Both the position numbers and the translations under genes were made by a program. From positions 1 through 64,000 of the forward strand of contig WFUF01000027.1 in NCBI GenBank assembly GCA_015485155.1: 64,000 nt of DNA. The letters run 5' to 3'. Below, piece after piece: positions 38,483 to 48,338 of the stretch (the stretch's first letter is position 1; every line of letters begins with the position of its first letter). The notes beneath the pieces are model-generated. The model had not been told where the DNA came from and ran no database searches. It worked only from the letters and a program-made list of their open reading frames with translations. The DNA is from Robiginitomaculum sp. GTDB lineage: Bacteria > Pseudomonadota > Alphaproteobacteria > Caulobacterales > Maricaulaceae.

Positions 38483-39183
38483 ATGCAAGCCAGATACTAC
38501 GATCCGGCACTGGGTAGGTTCCTGTCGATTGACCCGGTGGGGTTCATGCCATCCCGCCCGGGACAATTTAACCGCTATAGCTACACATATAACGATCCGG
38601 TTAATTTTATTGATCCAGATGGTAAGATTGCTGCCGGGTTAAAAATTGAAGGACAAGCAGTTGCGGGCAAAGGTGGTAAATTCTCTCTTGAGGTCTCTGT
38701 AGATTTTAAAACTGGAGAAATTAGAGCTTCAGGCTCGGTCGGTTTCCGAGCGGGACTTAGGGGCAAGGGAAATATTTCTGGTTTTGTCGAGCCAAGCCTA
38801 AAACGAGGCAATAGTCTCAGCGCCAAAGGCGTTGTTTCTGTAGAAGGCGGCGTAGATATTGAGACTCCAATTGGCACAGGAGAGATAGATTCCTACGCGG
38901 AGTTTGGCGCAGGAACTGACGTGTTGGTGACTCCTGATCTAGATGCTTTGCTCGATGTCTCGGGCAATTTGGGTCCAGTTAGCGTTGATGAAAATGGCCG
39001 CGCTTCAGTTGGCATCGGTGGCGCTCTTGGTGCGAGCGCCGGAATCGAATATACTATTGAGGGTAGTTTTTCGATACCAGACACTGTCGATGCTGTCATA
39101 AACGTAGTTGATAGTATCAAGGAGAAGTTTGAATGATCACAACTGATTGTTTTGAAAAAAAACAAGCACATGAGAATTAGATT

Positions 39184-39501
39184 ATGAGCATCGGTCGGGT
39201 TGTAAAAATTGCCTTTTCACCTTTGGTTGGCACAACGACCCTTTTGGGAATTGTCGTTGCCACAACCTTGCTTCAGTTCCTCGTGATTGAACATGAAACG
39301 CTGCCGCAAGCGGCTTTTTACGCGATTGGATACGTGGCTTTTACCCTCAGTTTGAAGCTGATTTTGGGAGCGGTGTTCGGACTTTTCGTTAATCAGGCAA
39401 GTGGTGTATCACCGCGAGGATCGATGCTTCTACTGGCACTGATTTTGATGATTGGCGGAATGTTTTTGTTGATGCCCCTGCTATCAGAATATGCGGTTTG
39501 A
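39184..39501 (+). CDS. Putative membrane immunity protein for module 4
   Basis: 105 aa with three hydrophobic segments, downstream of the module 4 tip. Confidence 0.5.
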   Translation: MSIGRVVKIAFSPLVGTTTLLGIVVATTLLQFLVIEHETLPQAAFYAIGYVAFTLSLKLILGAVFGLFVNQASGVSPRGSMLLLALILMIGGMFLLMPLLSEYAV

Positions 39502-39570
39502 ATGATACTAAGCTGGTCTTTATCTAACAAATATATCTAATGTACTTACGCTTATGAATTACGGTAATAA

Positions 39571-40131
39571 ATTACGGCAGCAATTGGTGCAGCCATAGGT
39601 GCAGGTATTGAAACCACTTCTCAATTGATACAAAATGGAGGGGATTTTAGTAATTTGGATAGCGCAGCAATTGGTAAGGCTGCTCTTGTTGGCGGTGTTA
39701 TAGGCTTAACAGGTGGCATTGCAGGTGCTGCTACAAAAGGAGCCATAACAGTGACTAAAGGTGCTTTATCTGCAAGCACGACTGGTGGACGCGTTGCGCA
39801 GGGTGTGGCCATTGGATCGGTTGGTAACGCATCAAGTGAGTTAGCGGCACAGGTGATAAACGGAGAAAATATTGATGCAGGCGCAATAGCGGAGGCAGGC
39901 GCCATTGGCGCTGTAGCCGGTATTGCTGGCGGGGTAGCGGGCGCAAAAGCTGGCGATGGTCTTAAGGCTATGGGTTTTCGACGCGCTACCCCTGCTGATC
40001 TCGTACCAAACAATGCTGGAATATCTGGAGGGATTAGAAATCCAAAAGTAGCGGAAGCAGGAGCTAACGTAGTGCAAGCGGCGGTTGGTTCTGCAGTTAA
40101 AGTGGCAGAGGATCGATACTCTAGTGATTAA
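39571..40131 (+). pseudogene. Orphan RHS-type tip, Gly/Ala-rich, no core (module 5)
   Basis: AAIGAAIGAGIETTSQLIQNGGDFSNLDSAAIGKAALVGGVIGLTGGIAG...; repeated GAIGAVAGIAGGVAGAKAG; the track starts the ORF at 39625. Confidence 0.5.
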
Positions 40132-40159
40132 GTTCTTAATAATGAGTTTGGAAGTTTAG

Positions 40160-40417
40160 ATGAGTTTTAAGTCTTTATGGATTTATGTATTGTTGTCGAT
40201 AGTGATGATACTTCTTGCATTATTATATTGCGCTCTGTTAGTTCCCGCGCTGCTATTTGCAATGCTATTAGGGGAATTAGGACTTCCAGAATCATTTCAG
40301 ATGCCAATGTTTTTCATGATTACCGGTTTGTATTTCATTCCATGGGGGTTCTTCGGATTATTATATTATAATACTGTCGAGGGGCGTGTGAAGAAATGGC
40401 TAATGAAAGTTATATGA
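40160..40417 (+). CDS. Putative membrane immunity protein for module 5
   Basis: 85 aa, two TM segments, 28 nt after the module 5 stop. Confidence 0.5.
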   Translation: MSFKSLWIYVLLSIVMILLALLYCALLVPALLFAMLLGELGLPESFQMPMFFMITGLYFIPWGFFGLLYYNTVEGRVKKWLMKVI

Positions 40418-40472
40418 CTTTCTATAGCGATCAGAATTACGGTAATGGTATGGAGGCCCCACGCGGCTTTTA

Positions 40473-40836
40473 GGGTGTGAACCCAATTCATAGCATTGAT
40501 TTTATTACCGAACGCTGATTCAAACTCTCAAAAGGAGATTGAATTATGCGTCTTTACTTGTTGGATGAAGAATGGGCCATTATTGAGCCGCTATTACCCT
40601 TGAAAAAGAGAGGGACGAAACGGGTAGATGACCGCAAACCCACCTGCCACCACATGAAGAAAACCCTTGCAATCAAAGGGCCCTCCATAGATGATAGGAA
40701 AAAGTTTCTCGACTCTGACCGATGGGATATCTCGTTATCCATCCTGCACAATGACATGAGCAGTGCGGCGGATGATAAAATCTATTCACGCCGCTGCCAG
40801 CAGATTCCTGCCAGCAAGAATATCTGCGCTGCATAA
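40473..40836 (+). mobile_element. IS5-family element remnant (left end + N-terminal transposase fragment)
   Basis: gggtgtgaacccaattcatag end-like sequence, then MRLYLLDEEWAIIEPLLPLKKRGTKRVDDRK; family similarity lost after about 40650. Confidence 0.7.
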
Positions 40837-41429
40837 TAGCTGGCCATCACCGCAATGTGGCGAAACTCCAATGGAGCCACAAAACGATCAATTCCGATCA
40901 TGGTATCGGATAAAACAAACAATACTGCCCCCAATCGTGTCCAGCGCGATACTGTTCCGGCAAAACTAGCCGCCACCATTAAAGATAAAATAAGAAAATA
41001 TGCTGCAATTGCCGGCATTAGCGGGCCGGTTTTTGGAAGAACAAGCGCCCCCATCACCAGCGCATAGACACCAATCAAAACAATGATGGTGCGCCGCGAA
41101 GTATCCAACTCGCTCCATTTACGCAAATAACGGGTCAAAATCCATAAATAAAACAAATGCGCGATAAAAAATGCCGCCATTCCTGTCAAAAATGCCAGAT
41201 CAAAGGGGCTGGCCAGTATAAAATCACCCAGACCTGAAAAAACCAATGCCAAACTCAGGGCCGTGCGAGATCGTATCGGCGCTTCCAGCCAAGCAATCAA
41301 TGCCAAGAACCAGATCGGCATGGATTTAACCAAGGCCTGCGCCGGGAACGTAAACAATTGCGGTACAAACAAATAGCTTGCGGATAACAGGGCAGCTAGA
41401 ACAAGAAGGAACTTGCTGTAATTACTCAT
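40782..41429 (-). CDS. Lysoplasmalogenase (YhhN family)
   Basis: Multi-TM; LVFSGLGDFILA, TGMAAFFIAHLFYLWIL, LFVLSDTMIGIDRF. Confidence 0.85.
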   Translation of the reverse strand: MSNYSKFLLVLAALLSASYLFVPQLFTFPAQALVKSMPIWFLALIAWLEAPIRSRTALSLALVFSGLGDFILASPFDLAFLTGMAAFFIAHLFYLWILTRYLRKWSELDTSRRTIIVLIGVYALVMGALVLPKTGPLMPAIAAYFLILSLMVAASFAGTVSRWTRLGAVLFVLSDTMIGIDRFVAPLEFRHIAVMASYYAAQIFLLAGICWQRRE

Positions 41430-42208
41430 AAATCGAGCTCGGCAATTACCGGCACATGATCTGATGGTTTTTCCATTCCCCGTACTTTTTTGGCGATTTC
41501 AATTCCTTGCAGATGATCTGTAGCCTGTGCTGATAGCAAAATATGGTCTATGTGAATGCCATGGTCTTTAGCCCATGCCCCGCGCTGATAATCCCAAAAT
41601 GTGTACTGGTGATCGCGCCCGTCTTTGACTTCCCAGGCATTAGCAAGGCCCAGCCAATGCAAAGCCGCAAAGCGACTGCGGGTTTCATCAGCCATCAACG
41701 CATCATCCTTCCACACAGCCGGATCCCAGCAATGACTATCTTTGGCAATAACATTATAATCTCCGGCTAAAATCAGCGGTTCTTCAAACGCCAGCAAGGA
41801 TTTGGCATGATCGCGCAATCTTTCCATCCATTGCAATTTATAATCAAATTTTTGCGTTTCCTTTGGATTACCATTGGGCAGATAAATACTGGCTACCCGG
41901 ATTGGAGCTTTTGCTGCAGCAATCACACATTCGATGTATCTGGCCTGTTCATCGCCTTCGTCACCAGGCAAGCCCGGCAAGGTCTCCTCAATTGCATATT
42001 TGGAAAGAATAGCCACACCGTTATAGGATTTTTGTCCCAAAACCGCGCAATTATAACCCAAGTCCTCAAACTCAAGATACGGGAACTGATCGCTTTGGCA
42101 TTTGATCTCCTGCAAACAAACCACATCTGGTTTGGCTTCGGACAGCCAAGCAGTGATGGTTGCAATACGAGTTCGCACCGAATTTACATTCCATGTGGCA
42201 ATTTTCAC
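41426..42208 (-). CDS. xth: Exodeoxyribonuclease III
   Basis: (V)KIATWNVNSVRTRIATITAWLSEAKPDVVCLQEIKCQSDQFP...SDHVPVIAELDL; GTG start inferred at 42208. Confidence 0.95.
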   Translation of the reverse strand: MKIATWNVNSVRTRIATITAWLSEAKPDVVCLQEIKCQSDQFPYLEFEDLGYNCAVLGQKSYNGVAILSKYAIEETLPGLPGDEGDEQARYIECVIAAAKAPIRVASIYLPNGNPKETQKFDYKLQWMERLRDHAKSLLAFEEPLILAGDYNVIAKDSHCWDPAVWKDDALMADETRSRFAALHWLGLANAWEVKDGRDHQYTFWDYQRGAWAKDHGIHIDHILLSAQATDHLQGIEIAKKVRGMEKPSDHVPVIAELDL

Positions 42209-42218
42209 CAAAAACCCC

Positions 42219-42548
42219 TTAAACCGAAAAGCTGGTGCCGCAGCCACAACCCGCAGTGGCATTGGGGTTATTAATTTTGAAAGCAGCTCCGATAAGTTCA
42301 TCTGAAAAATCAATTTCAGAGCCACTTAAAAACTCCAATGACATAGCATCAATCACCACTGTCGCTCCATCACGCTCAATTACCAAATCATCATCCGCCG
42401 GCGCATCGGCAAAGTCAAAGGTATAGGAAAAACCTGAACAGCCGCCACCTACTACGCCCACTCGCAAGGCATAGCGTTTTTGCTGCTCCATTATTTCATT
42501 TATACGCCTGGCGGCATTAGCGCTTAGGGTTACGTTGGTATCAGACAT
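42219..42548 (-). CDS. erpA: Iron-sulfur cluster insertion/assembly protein (A-type carrier)
   Basis: LRVGVVGGGCSGFSYTFDF...NPNATAGCGCGTSF. Confidence 0.93.
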   Translation of the reverse strand: MSDTNVTLSANAARRINEIMEQQKRYALRVGVVGGGCSGFSYTFDFADAPADDDLVIERDGATVVIDAMSLEFLSGSEIDFSDELIGAAFKINNPNATAGCGCGTSFSV

Positions 42549-42630
42549 GGTATTGATCCAATTTCACGGGTGGGATTACATAATATTTTGCTATATATGG
42601 GTACAAAATTGCAAAAGGCAAAATGAAATT

Positions 42631-43815
42631 ATGTCTAAACTGTTTCAAATTCCACCACGCGCCCCATTTGCCGCCGATCCGTTGAACTCTCGTGGCCGGT
42701 TGTTTGACCAGGAAGCCAGCCCGACCCGCACTCCATATCAACGTGATCGCGACCGGGTAATTCATTGCACAGCCTTTCGCAGGCTAAAGCACAAAACCCA
42801 GGTTTTTGTAGCTGATGAAGATGATTATTATCGCACTCGCCTCACCCATTCGCTGGAAGTAGCGCAAATTGCCCGTTCAATATCCCGCGTCTTGGGATTG
42901 GACGAGGATTTGGCAGAAACCCTAGCCCTAGGCCATGACCTTGGTCACCCCCCCTTTGGCCATGCCGGAGAAGATGTTCTTAACGAAGCAATGAAAGAGT
43001 TTGAAGGTTTTGACCATAACGCCCAGACTTTGCGTATTGTTACCCATATCGAACAGGTCTACCCGGATTTCGATGGCCTGAACCTTACTTGGGAGACACT
43101 GGAGGGCATCGTCAAACATAACGGGCCAATTATTACTAAACCTGACACAAAGCTGCCATGGGCATTTCGTGCATTTGAAGGTTGGGACTGGCTGCAAACC
43201 CACACCTATGCCGGAGCCGAAGCCCAGGTTGCGGCATTGGCTGATGATATTGCCTATAACAATCACGATATTGACGATGGACTGCGGGCAGGACTCATAA
43301 GCATCGAGCAATTGCTTGAATTACCAATGGTGGGAGATGCATTCAAGAATGTTATGGATCAGTACCCGGATCTGAAACAGACCAAGATAATTCGCGAGGC
43401 AGTGCGCCGTCTGATCGGTTACTGGATTGACGACTTATTGCGTGAGACCCGCGCCAATATTGAGCGCTTTAAACCAGAATGTGCTGATGATGTGCGCGAG
43501 ATGGGTCAGCCATTGGTAATTTTTTCTGAAGAAATGGAGCAAAATATTACTACTTTACGCTCTTTTTTACAGGAAAAACTATATCGCCACTATCAGGTAA
43601 ACGGCACTCGGAACAAATCAAAACGCGCTGTTCGTCAACTATTTGATGTGTTCTTGCATGACCCCTATTTACTCCCCCCTCACCTGCAACAACTGATCGG
43701 CAAACCAGGAGATGTCAAAACCGCCCGCGTGGTCTGTGATCACATTGCCGCCATGACTGATACTTTTGCCATTGGCGAACACAAGCGTCTATTTTCCCTT
43801 GATGTGGGACTTTAG
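42631..43815 (+). CDS. dgt: dGTP triphosphohydrolase-like protein
   Basis: RDRDRVIHCTAFRRLKHKTQVFVADEDDYYRTRLTHSLEVAQIARSI...LGHDLGHPPFGHAGE. Confidence 0.95.
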   Translation: MSKLFQIPPRAPFAADPLNSRGRLFDQEASPTRTPYQRDRDRVIHCTAFRRLKHKTQVFVADEDDYYRTRLTHSLEVAQIARSISRVLGLDEDLAETLALGHDLGHPPFGHAGEDVLNEAMKEFEGFDHNAQTLRIVTHIEQVYPDFDGLNLTWETLEGIVKHNGPIITKPDTKLPWAFRAFEGWDWLQTHTYAGAEAQVAALADDIAYNNHDIDDGLRAGLISIEQLLELPMVGDAFKNVMDQYPDLKQTKIIREAVRRLIGYWIDDLLRETRANIERFKPECADDVREMGQPLVIFSEEMEQNITTLRSFLQEKLYRHYQVNGTRNKSKRAVRQLFDVFLHDPYLLPPHLQQLIGKPGDVKTARVVCDHIAAMTDTFAIGEHKRLFSLDVGL

Positions 43816-43866
43816 GGCAGTTTCAATAGAACACGATGATTCGTAAAACGATTACAAGGCTACGAA

Positions 43867-44619
43867 ATGAGCAATGATGATCGTGGTGTGTATTCACCAC
43901 CACCTGATGAATATGATAGATTTGATGTAAGCGAAGACGACGATAGTCGTCGTGGCCCATTACTGCTGGCAGTTGCCATTGCTGTACTAATAGCATTGGC
44001 TGCGGTGGTTTATACTGCCTACAATCAAGGTATCCGTTCCGGTGGCCGTAATCAAGCACCATTGATATCAGCACCTGCCGGCCCAATTAAAAGTAAACCT
44101 GAAAATCCTGGCGGTAAAAAACAGCCCGACACCAATAGTGCTGCCTATGATCCACTGGACTCAAAATCAGGTGCAAAGCCTAAGCCGGTAAAAGTAGCTC
44201 CTCCGCCCGAGCAGCCAATTGAGCGGGCTACCAAGCCCAAACCTGTAAATCAAAAACCAGAACCAATAGCACAAAAGCCGACAACGCCAGAACCGAAACC
44301 AGAACCGAAACCAGAGCCGAAACCAGAGCCGAAACCGGCTGACAAACCAAAACCATACCCAAAAGCAACAGGGAAATTTGTAGTACAAATTGGGTCGTTT
44401 CGATCTGAAAAACAGGCAAGCAGCACGTGGGATGCCTTGCGCAACAGACTGCCAATATTGCTCGATGGTGTCAGCCCCGACATACAACGGGCGGATTTAG
44501 GAGCCAAGGGGATTTACTTCAGGCTGCGCGCGGCAGATTTTGGAACCAGAGCAGATGCTAGTGAATTTTGTGCGCAATTAAAAGCCAAAGCACAGGATTG
44601 TATAGTCGTTAGCAGATGA
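43867..44619 (+). CDS. SPOR-domain membrane protein with (EPKP)n linker
   Basis: One TM, EPKPEPKPEPKP repeat, FVVQIGSFRSEKQASSTWDAL SPOR. Confidence 0.88.
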   Translation: MSNDDRGVYSPPPDEYDRFDVSEDDDSRRGPLLLAVAIAVLIALAAVVYTAYNQGIRSGGRNQAPLISAPAGPIKSKPENPGGKKQPDTNSAAYDPLDSKSGAKPKPVKVAPPPEQPIERATKPKPVNQKPEPIAQKPTTPEPKPEPKPEPKPEPKPADKPKPYPKATGKFVVQIGSFRSEKQASSTWDALRNRLPILLDGVSPDIQRADLGAKGIYFRLRAADFGTRADASEFCAQLKAKAQDCIVVSR

Positions 44620-45638
44620 GCGCAAAAGCGATTATTTTTGGCTGTTCCGGCACATCCCTTGGCACCGATGAGCGCAGGTTTTTTGAAAAATCCAGCCCCT
44701 GGGGCTTTATCTTGTTCGCACGAAACCTGCGCAATGAAGATCAAACCAGAAGACTAATCAATGAACTAAAAGAAACTGTCGGGCACGAACCGCATATATT
44801 TATTGATGAAGAGGGAGGCAGAGTCTCAAGACTGCGGTCTCTAGGTGGCTGGATTGGCCCGCCTGCCGCTGATTTTTTACGCAAAAATCCTGATATGGAG
44901 CTGTGTGCAGCAGCAATTCGCGACAATTATCGTGCCATTGGTGCAAGACTGGCTGCTCTTGGATTTACTGCTGACTGCGCGCCGGTATTGGACGTTCCGG
45001 TGCAAAATGCTGACCCTGTTATTGGTGATCGGGCATTTAGCTACGATCACAAACAAATAGCCTCATTGGCTAAAGCCTGTATTGCCGGGCTTAAGGATGC
45101 TGGAATTTGTCACGTGATCAAACATATTCCCGGCCATGGCCGCGCCGATGTGGATTCGCATAAATCCCTGCCTGTTGTCACCACTTCTCATGCGCAATTA
45201 TCAGCTACCGACTTTCTGCCCTTTCAACAGTTATCCAGCGCACAAATGGCAATGAGCGCCCATGTGGTTTATTCGGATATTGACCCCCATTCACCTGCTA
45301 CCACTTCCAAAACCGTAATTAGTGACATCATTAGAAAAGAGATTGGTTTTGACGGACTGCTTATGAGCGATGATCTGGACATGAAGGCCTTAAGCGGCAG
45401 TCTGTCTGAGCGTGCCCAAAAATCACTGTTAGCTGGTTGCGATATGTTACTGCATTGCAGTGGTGATCTTAAAGCCATGAAAGAGCTGGATGCCGTCACC
45501 CCTATTTTAGGCGGACGATCACTGGAGCGCGCCAAACAAGCTGCTCCACTGTCACCAACCTGTCAGATAAATCCGGAAAATGCCATCATACAGGCACAAA
45601 GAAGTTTTACTGCTTTTAATAAATCTATGGAGAAGTGA
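44616..45638 (+). CDS. nagZ: Beta-N-acetylhexosaminidase
   Basis: FIDEEGGRVSRLR, VIKHIPGHGRADVDSHKSLPVV, GLLMSDDLDMKAL. Confidence 0.95.
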   Translation: MSAKAIIFGCSGTSLGTDERRFFEKSSPWGFILFARNLRNEDQTRRLINELKETVGHEPHIFIDEEGGRVSRLRSLGGWIGPPAADFLRKNPDMELCAAAIRDNYRAIGARLAALGFTADCAPVLDVPVQNADPVIGDRAFSYDHKQIASLAKACIAGLKDAGICHVIKHIPGHGRADVDSHKSLPVVTTSHAQLSATDFLPFQQLSSAQMAMSAHVVYSDIDPHSPATTSKTVISDIIRKEIGFDGLLMSDDLDMKALSGSLSERAQKSLLAGCDMLLHCSGDLKAMKELDAVTPILGGRSLERAKQAAPLSPTCQINPENAIIQAQRSFTAFNKSMEK

Positions 45639-45639
45639 T

Positions 45640-47382
45640 GTGAGCACAGGCCCAACACGACGTTCTTTATTACTGGCTGGCGCTATTGGTGCCGGCAGTA
45701 CAATTTCAAGCAGTTCTGGAATATTGGCGCAAACCAGCGATCATACTGATGATAACGGGCCCGCTCTTAGCCCTGATATTGTTGCTGCAGCTGAGAAAAT
45801 GCTGCCAATTTCCTATTCCGATGCCGAGCGTGAACAATTACTACATGGCTTTGAAGCCCAATTGCAGGCTATTGGACAGCTTCGTGAACAACGGCTAAAG
45901 AACGAACTGGCCCCGGCACAAGTGTTTGATCCACGCCTGCCTGACAAGAAATTTACACAACAAAAAGATGTTGTAACCATTTCGTCACCAACCAGAAAAA
46001 CTCCACCTGATAACGACAGTGAAATTGCCTATGCCAGCCTTGGTGAGCTTGGCCACTGGATGCGCAATTACGGGCTATCCAGTGAAAAACTAACCGGCAT
46101 TTACCTTAGTCGCATTCAAAAATATGCTCACAAACTGGAATCTTTTATAACAGTGACAAATGATTTGGCCATGGAACAGGCCAAACAGGCCGATCGGGAT
46201 ATGGCAAATGGCAATGATCACGGCCCATTACATGGCATGCCTTATGGACTAAAGGATTTATTTGACACCAAGGGTATCAAGACCACATGGGGTGCGGCTC
46301 CTTATAAGAACCGCATTGGCACTATAGATGCGCACATTGTACAAAGACTAAAGGAATCCGGGGCTGTATTACTTGGCAAAACCACTTGCGGGGCCATTGC
46401 CTATGGCGATATCTGGTTTGGTGGGAAAACCCGCAATCCATGGAATATTGAAGAAGGTTCCTCCGGCTCCAGCGCCGGTTCAGCAGCAAGCACAGCCGCC
46501 GCCTTATGCAGTTTTTCCATTGGCACCGAAACCCTTGGCTCCATTGTTTCTCCGTCTAATCGCTGTGGCACCACCGGATTGCGCCCAACATTTGGCAGAG
46601 TATCCAGAGCCGGCGGCATGGCATTGTGCTGGTCATTGGATAAGGTTGGCCCCATCTGCCGCTCTGCAGAAGATACAGCGTTGGTGCTTGCTGCGATCAA
46701 TGGCATGGATGTCAATGACCCCGGTTCTTTGGATATGGGGTTTTCCTATGATCCGGATATTGATTTTAGACAACTGACCATTGGTTATAATCCCAAATGG
46801 TTCGAAGGTAATGGCACAAAGTCCCTTGATCGCAAAGTACTGCAAATGCTGCTCGACATGGGAGTTTCCAGCAAAGAAGTCTCACTGCCTGATCTTCCTT
46901 ATGGTGCCTTATTTCTGTCACTGATCGCTGAGAGCGCTGCCGCTTTTGAAGAACTCACCCTGTCAAACCGTGATGACTTAATGGTGTGGCAGGAAGACAA
47001 TGCCTGGCCAAATTCATGGCGTAAAATTCGCTTTTTATCGGCGATTGATTATGTGCAGCTTGATAGGCTGAGACGTAAGATCATGATGGAGATGAATGCT
47101 CTATTTGAGAATGTGGATGCGCTTATCACCCCGAATTTTGCAGCTAATCTTCTTACCATTACCAACTTTACCGGCCACCCGTGCCTGACTTTTCGCGCCG
47201 GGTTTTATGACAGCCCGACCAGAGGCAATGGAAAAATAGATCAAACTGCCAAAAAGATACGTGTTCCTCACAACATTTCTCTAATCGGCAATCTGTTTGA
47301 GGAGGGAAATATTTGCGCGCTTGGAAGAGCCTTGGAAAGCAAGCTGGGTGTTGCCGGACAAACTCCGCCTGCATTTTCATGA
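45640..47382 (+). CDS. Amidase-signature family protein with twin-arginine-like leader
   Basis: VSTGPTRRSLLLAGAIGAGSTI leader; YGLKDLFDTKGIKTTWGA...EEGSSGSSAGSAASTAAALCSFSIGTETLGSIVSPS; GTG start inferred. Confidence 0.9.
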   Translation: MSTGPTRRSLLLAGAIGAGSTISSSSGILAQTSDHTDDNGPALSPDIVAAAEKMLPISYSDAEREQLLHGFEAQLQAIGQLREQRLKNELAPAQVFDPRLPDKKFTQQKDVVTISSPTRKTPPDNDSEIAYASLGELGHWMRNYGLSSEKLTGIYLSRIQKYAHKLESFITVTNDLAMEQAKQADRDMANGNDHGPLHGMPYGLKDLFDTKGIKTTWGAAPYKNRIGTIDAHIVQRLKESGAVLLGKTTCGAIAYGDIWFGGKTRNPWNIEEGSSGSSAGSAASTAAALCSFSIGTETLGSIVSPSNRCGTTGLRPTFGRVSRAGGMALCWSLDKVGPICRSAEDTALVLAAINGMDVNDPGSLDMGFSYDPDIDFRQLTIGYNPKWFEGNGTKSLDRKVLQMLLDMGVSSKEVSLPDLPYGALFLSLIAESAAAFEELTLSNRDDLMVWQEDNAWPNSWRKIRFLSAIDYVQLDRLRRKIMMEMNALFENVDALITPNFAANLLTITNFTGHPCLTFRAGFYDSPTRGNGKIDQTAKKIRVPHNISLIGNLFEEGNICALGRALESKLGVAGQTPPAFS

Positions 47383-47495
47383 CACCATCATGTTTCTTTG
47401 CAAAACTGGAAACATAAGAGGCCGGATCAAACGATTCCATATCCTGCAGAAAGGCTTTAACATTGGGAATCAGGTGATTCTATAAAAAGGAAAAG

Positions 47496-48338
47496 TTGAC
47501 TGTTTTGAACACGACTGAATTTGAAGAAGACATTCACTTTGATGCGGCAAAGGCTGCCGACGGATCGCGACAGGTGTTGAGCGTTGATCTTGATGGCTAT
47601 GAGGGGCCGCTACACCTTTTATTGGAATTATCCCGCAACCAAAAAGTTGACCTTCGCAATGTATCAATCTTGCAGCTTGCCGACCAATACCTTGACTTTA
47701 TCAAAAAAATCAAAAACTTGCGCATTGAGCTTGCTGCAGATTACCTGGTAATGGCGGCGTGGCTTACATATTTGAAATCCCGCCTGATTTTACCAAAACC
47801 CAAGACCAGTGAACAGGCACCTGATGCAGACGAATTAGCTGCCGTTCTGGCATTTCGCTTACAGCGCTTAGATGCGATGCGGGCAGCATCAAAAGCATTA
47901 CAGTCCAGAAATCGTGCTGGAATAAACGTTATGTTGCGCGGAAAACCTGAAGGTATACGGCGAATTCGTTCTCCGATTTATGAAGCCAGCATTTATGATC
48001 TTCTTAGCGCCTATGCAATTAAACGCTCAAGAATTGCCAGAGCAAAGGTGGTATTCAAAAAACCAGTATTGCTGGCGCTGGAAGAGGCCAGACACCGGCT
48101 GGAAAGAATACTTGGCAAAATGTCTGACTGGTTGCCTCTGGACCAAATGATCGTTGATTTTGCCCTTGATGATCCTGACAATAAACCACCAAGATCCAGC
48201 CTGCTTGCTTCGTCACTGGTCGCAAGTCTTGAGTTGGCCAAGGAAGGACAGGCAGAATTACGCCAGACCCACCCCTTTGCTCCGCTTTTCGTCCGTGCAA
48301 GGCAGTTAGCAGATACAAATCCGGAAAAGCAAAAATGA
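47496..48338 (+). CDS. scpA: Segregation and condensation protein A
   Basis: LDGYEGPLHLLLELSRNQKVDLRNVSILQLADQYLDFI. Confidence 0.95.
   Translation: MTVLNTTEFEEDIHFDAAKAADGSRQVLSVDLDGYEGPLHLLLELSRNQKVDLRNVSILQLADQYLDFIKKIKNLRIELAADYLVMAAWLTYLKSRLILPKPKTSEQAPDADELAAVLAFRLQRLDAMRAASKALQSRNRAGINVMLRGKPEGIRRIRSPIYEASIYDLLSAYAIKRSRIARAKVVFKKPVLLALEEARHRLERILGKMSDWLPLDQMIVDFALDDPDNKPPRSSLLASSLVASLELAKEGQAELRQTHPFAPLFVRARQLADTNPEKQK

Larger units (their letters stand above)
38003..39136 (+). pseudogene. Truncated RHS protein with glycine-rich beta-type tip (module 4)
   Basis: NTANKRTDYIGEVARITNGNVTYLHKDHLGSASSG...SIDPVGFMPSRPGQFNRYSYTYNDPVNFIDPDGK then unique tip. Confidence 0.78.

Noticed and set aside
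44167-44507. Minus-strand ORFs rich in WFWF / GFGSGFGSG opposite the SPOR gene
   Set aside because: Antisense of the (EPKP)n linker repeat; the plus-strand SPOR gene explains the region.
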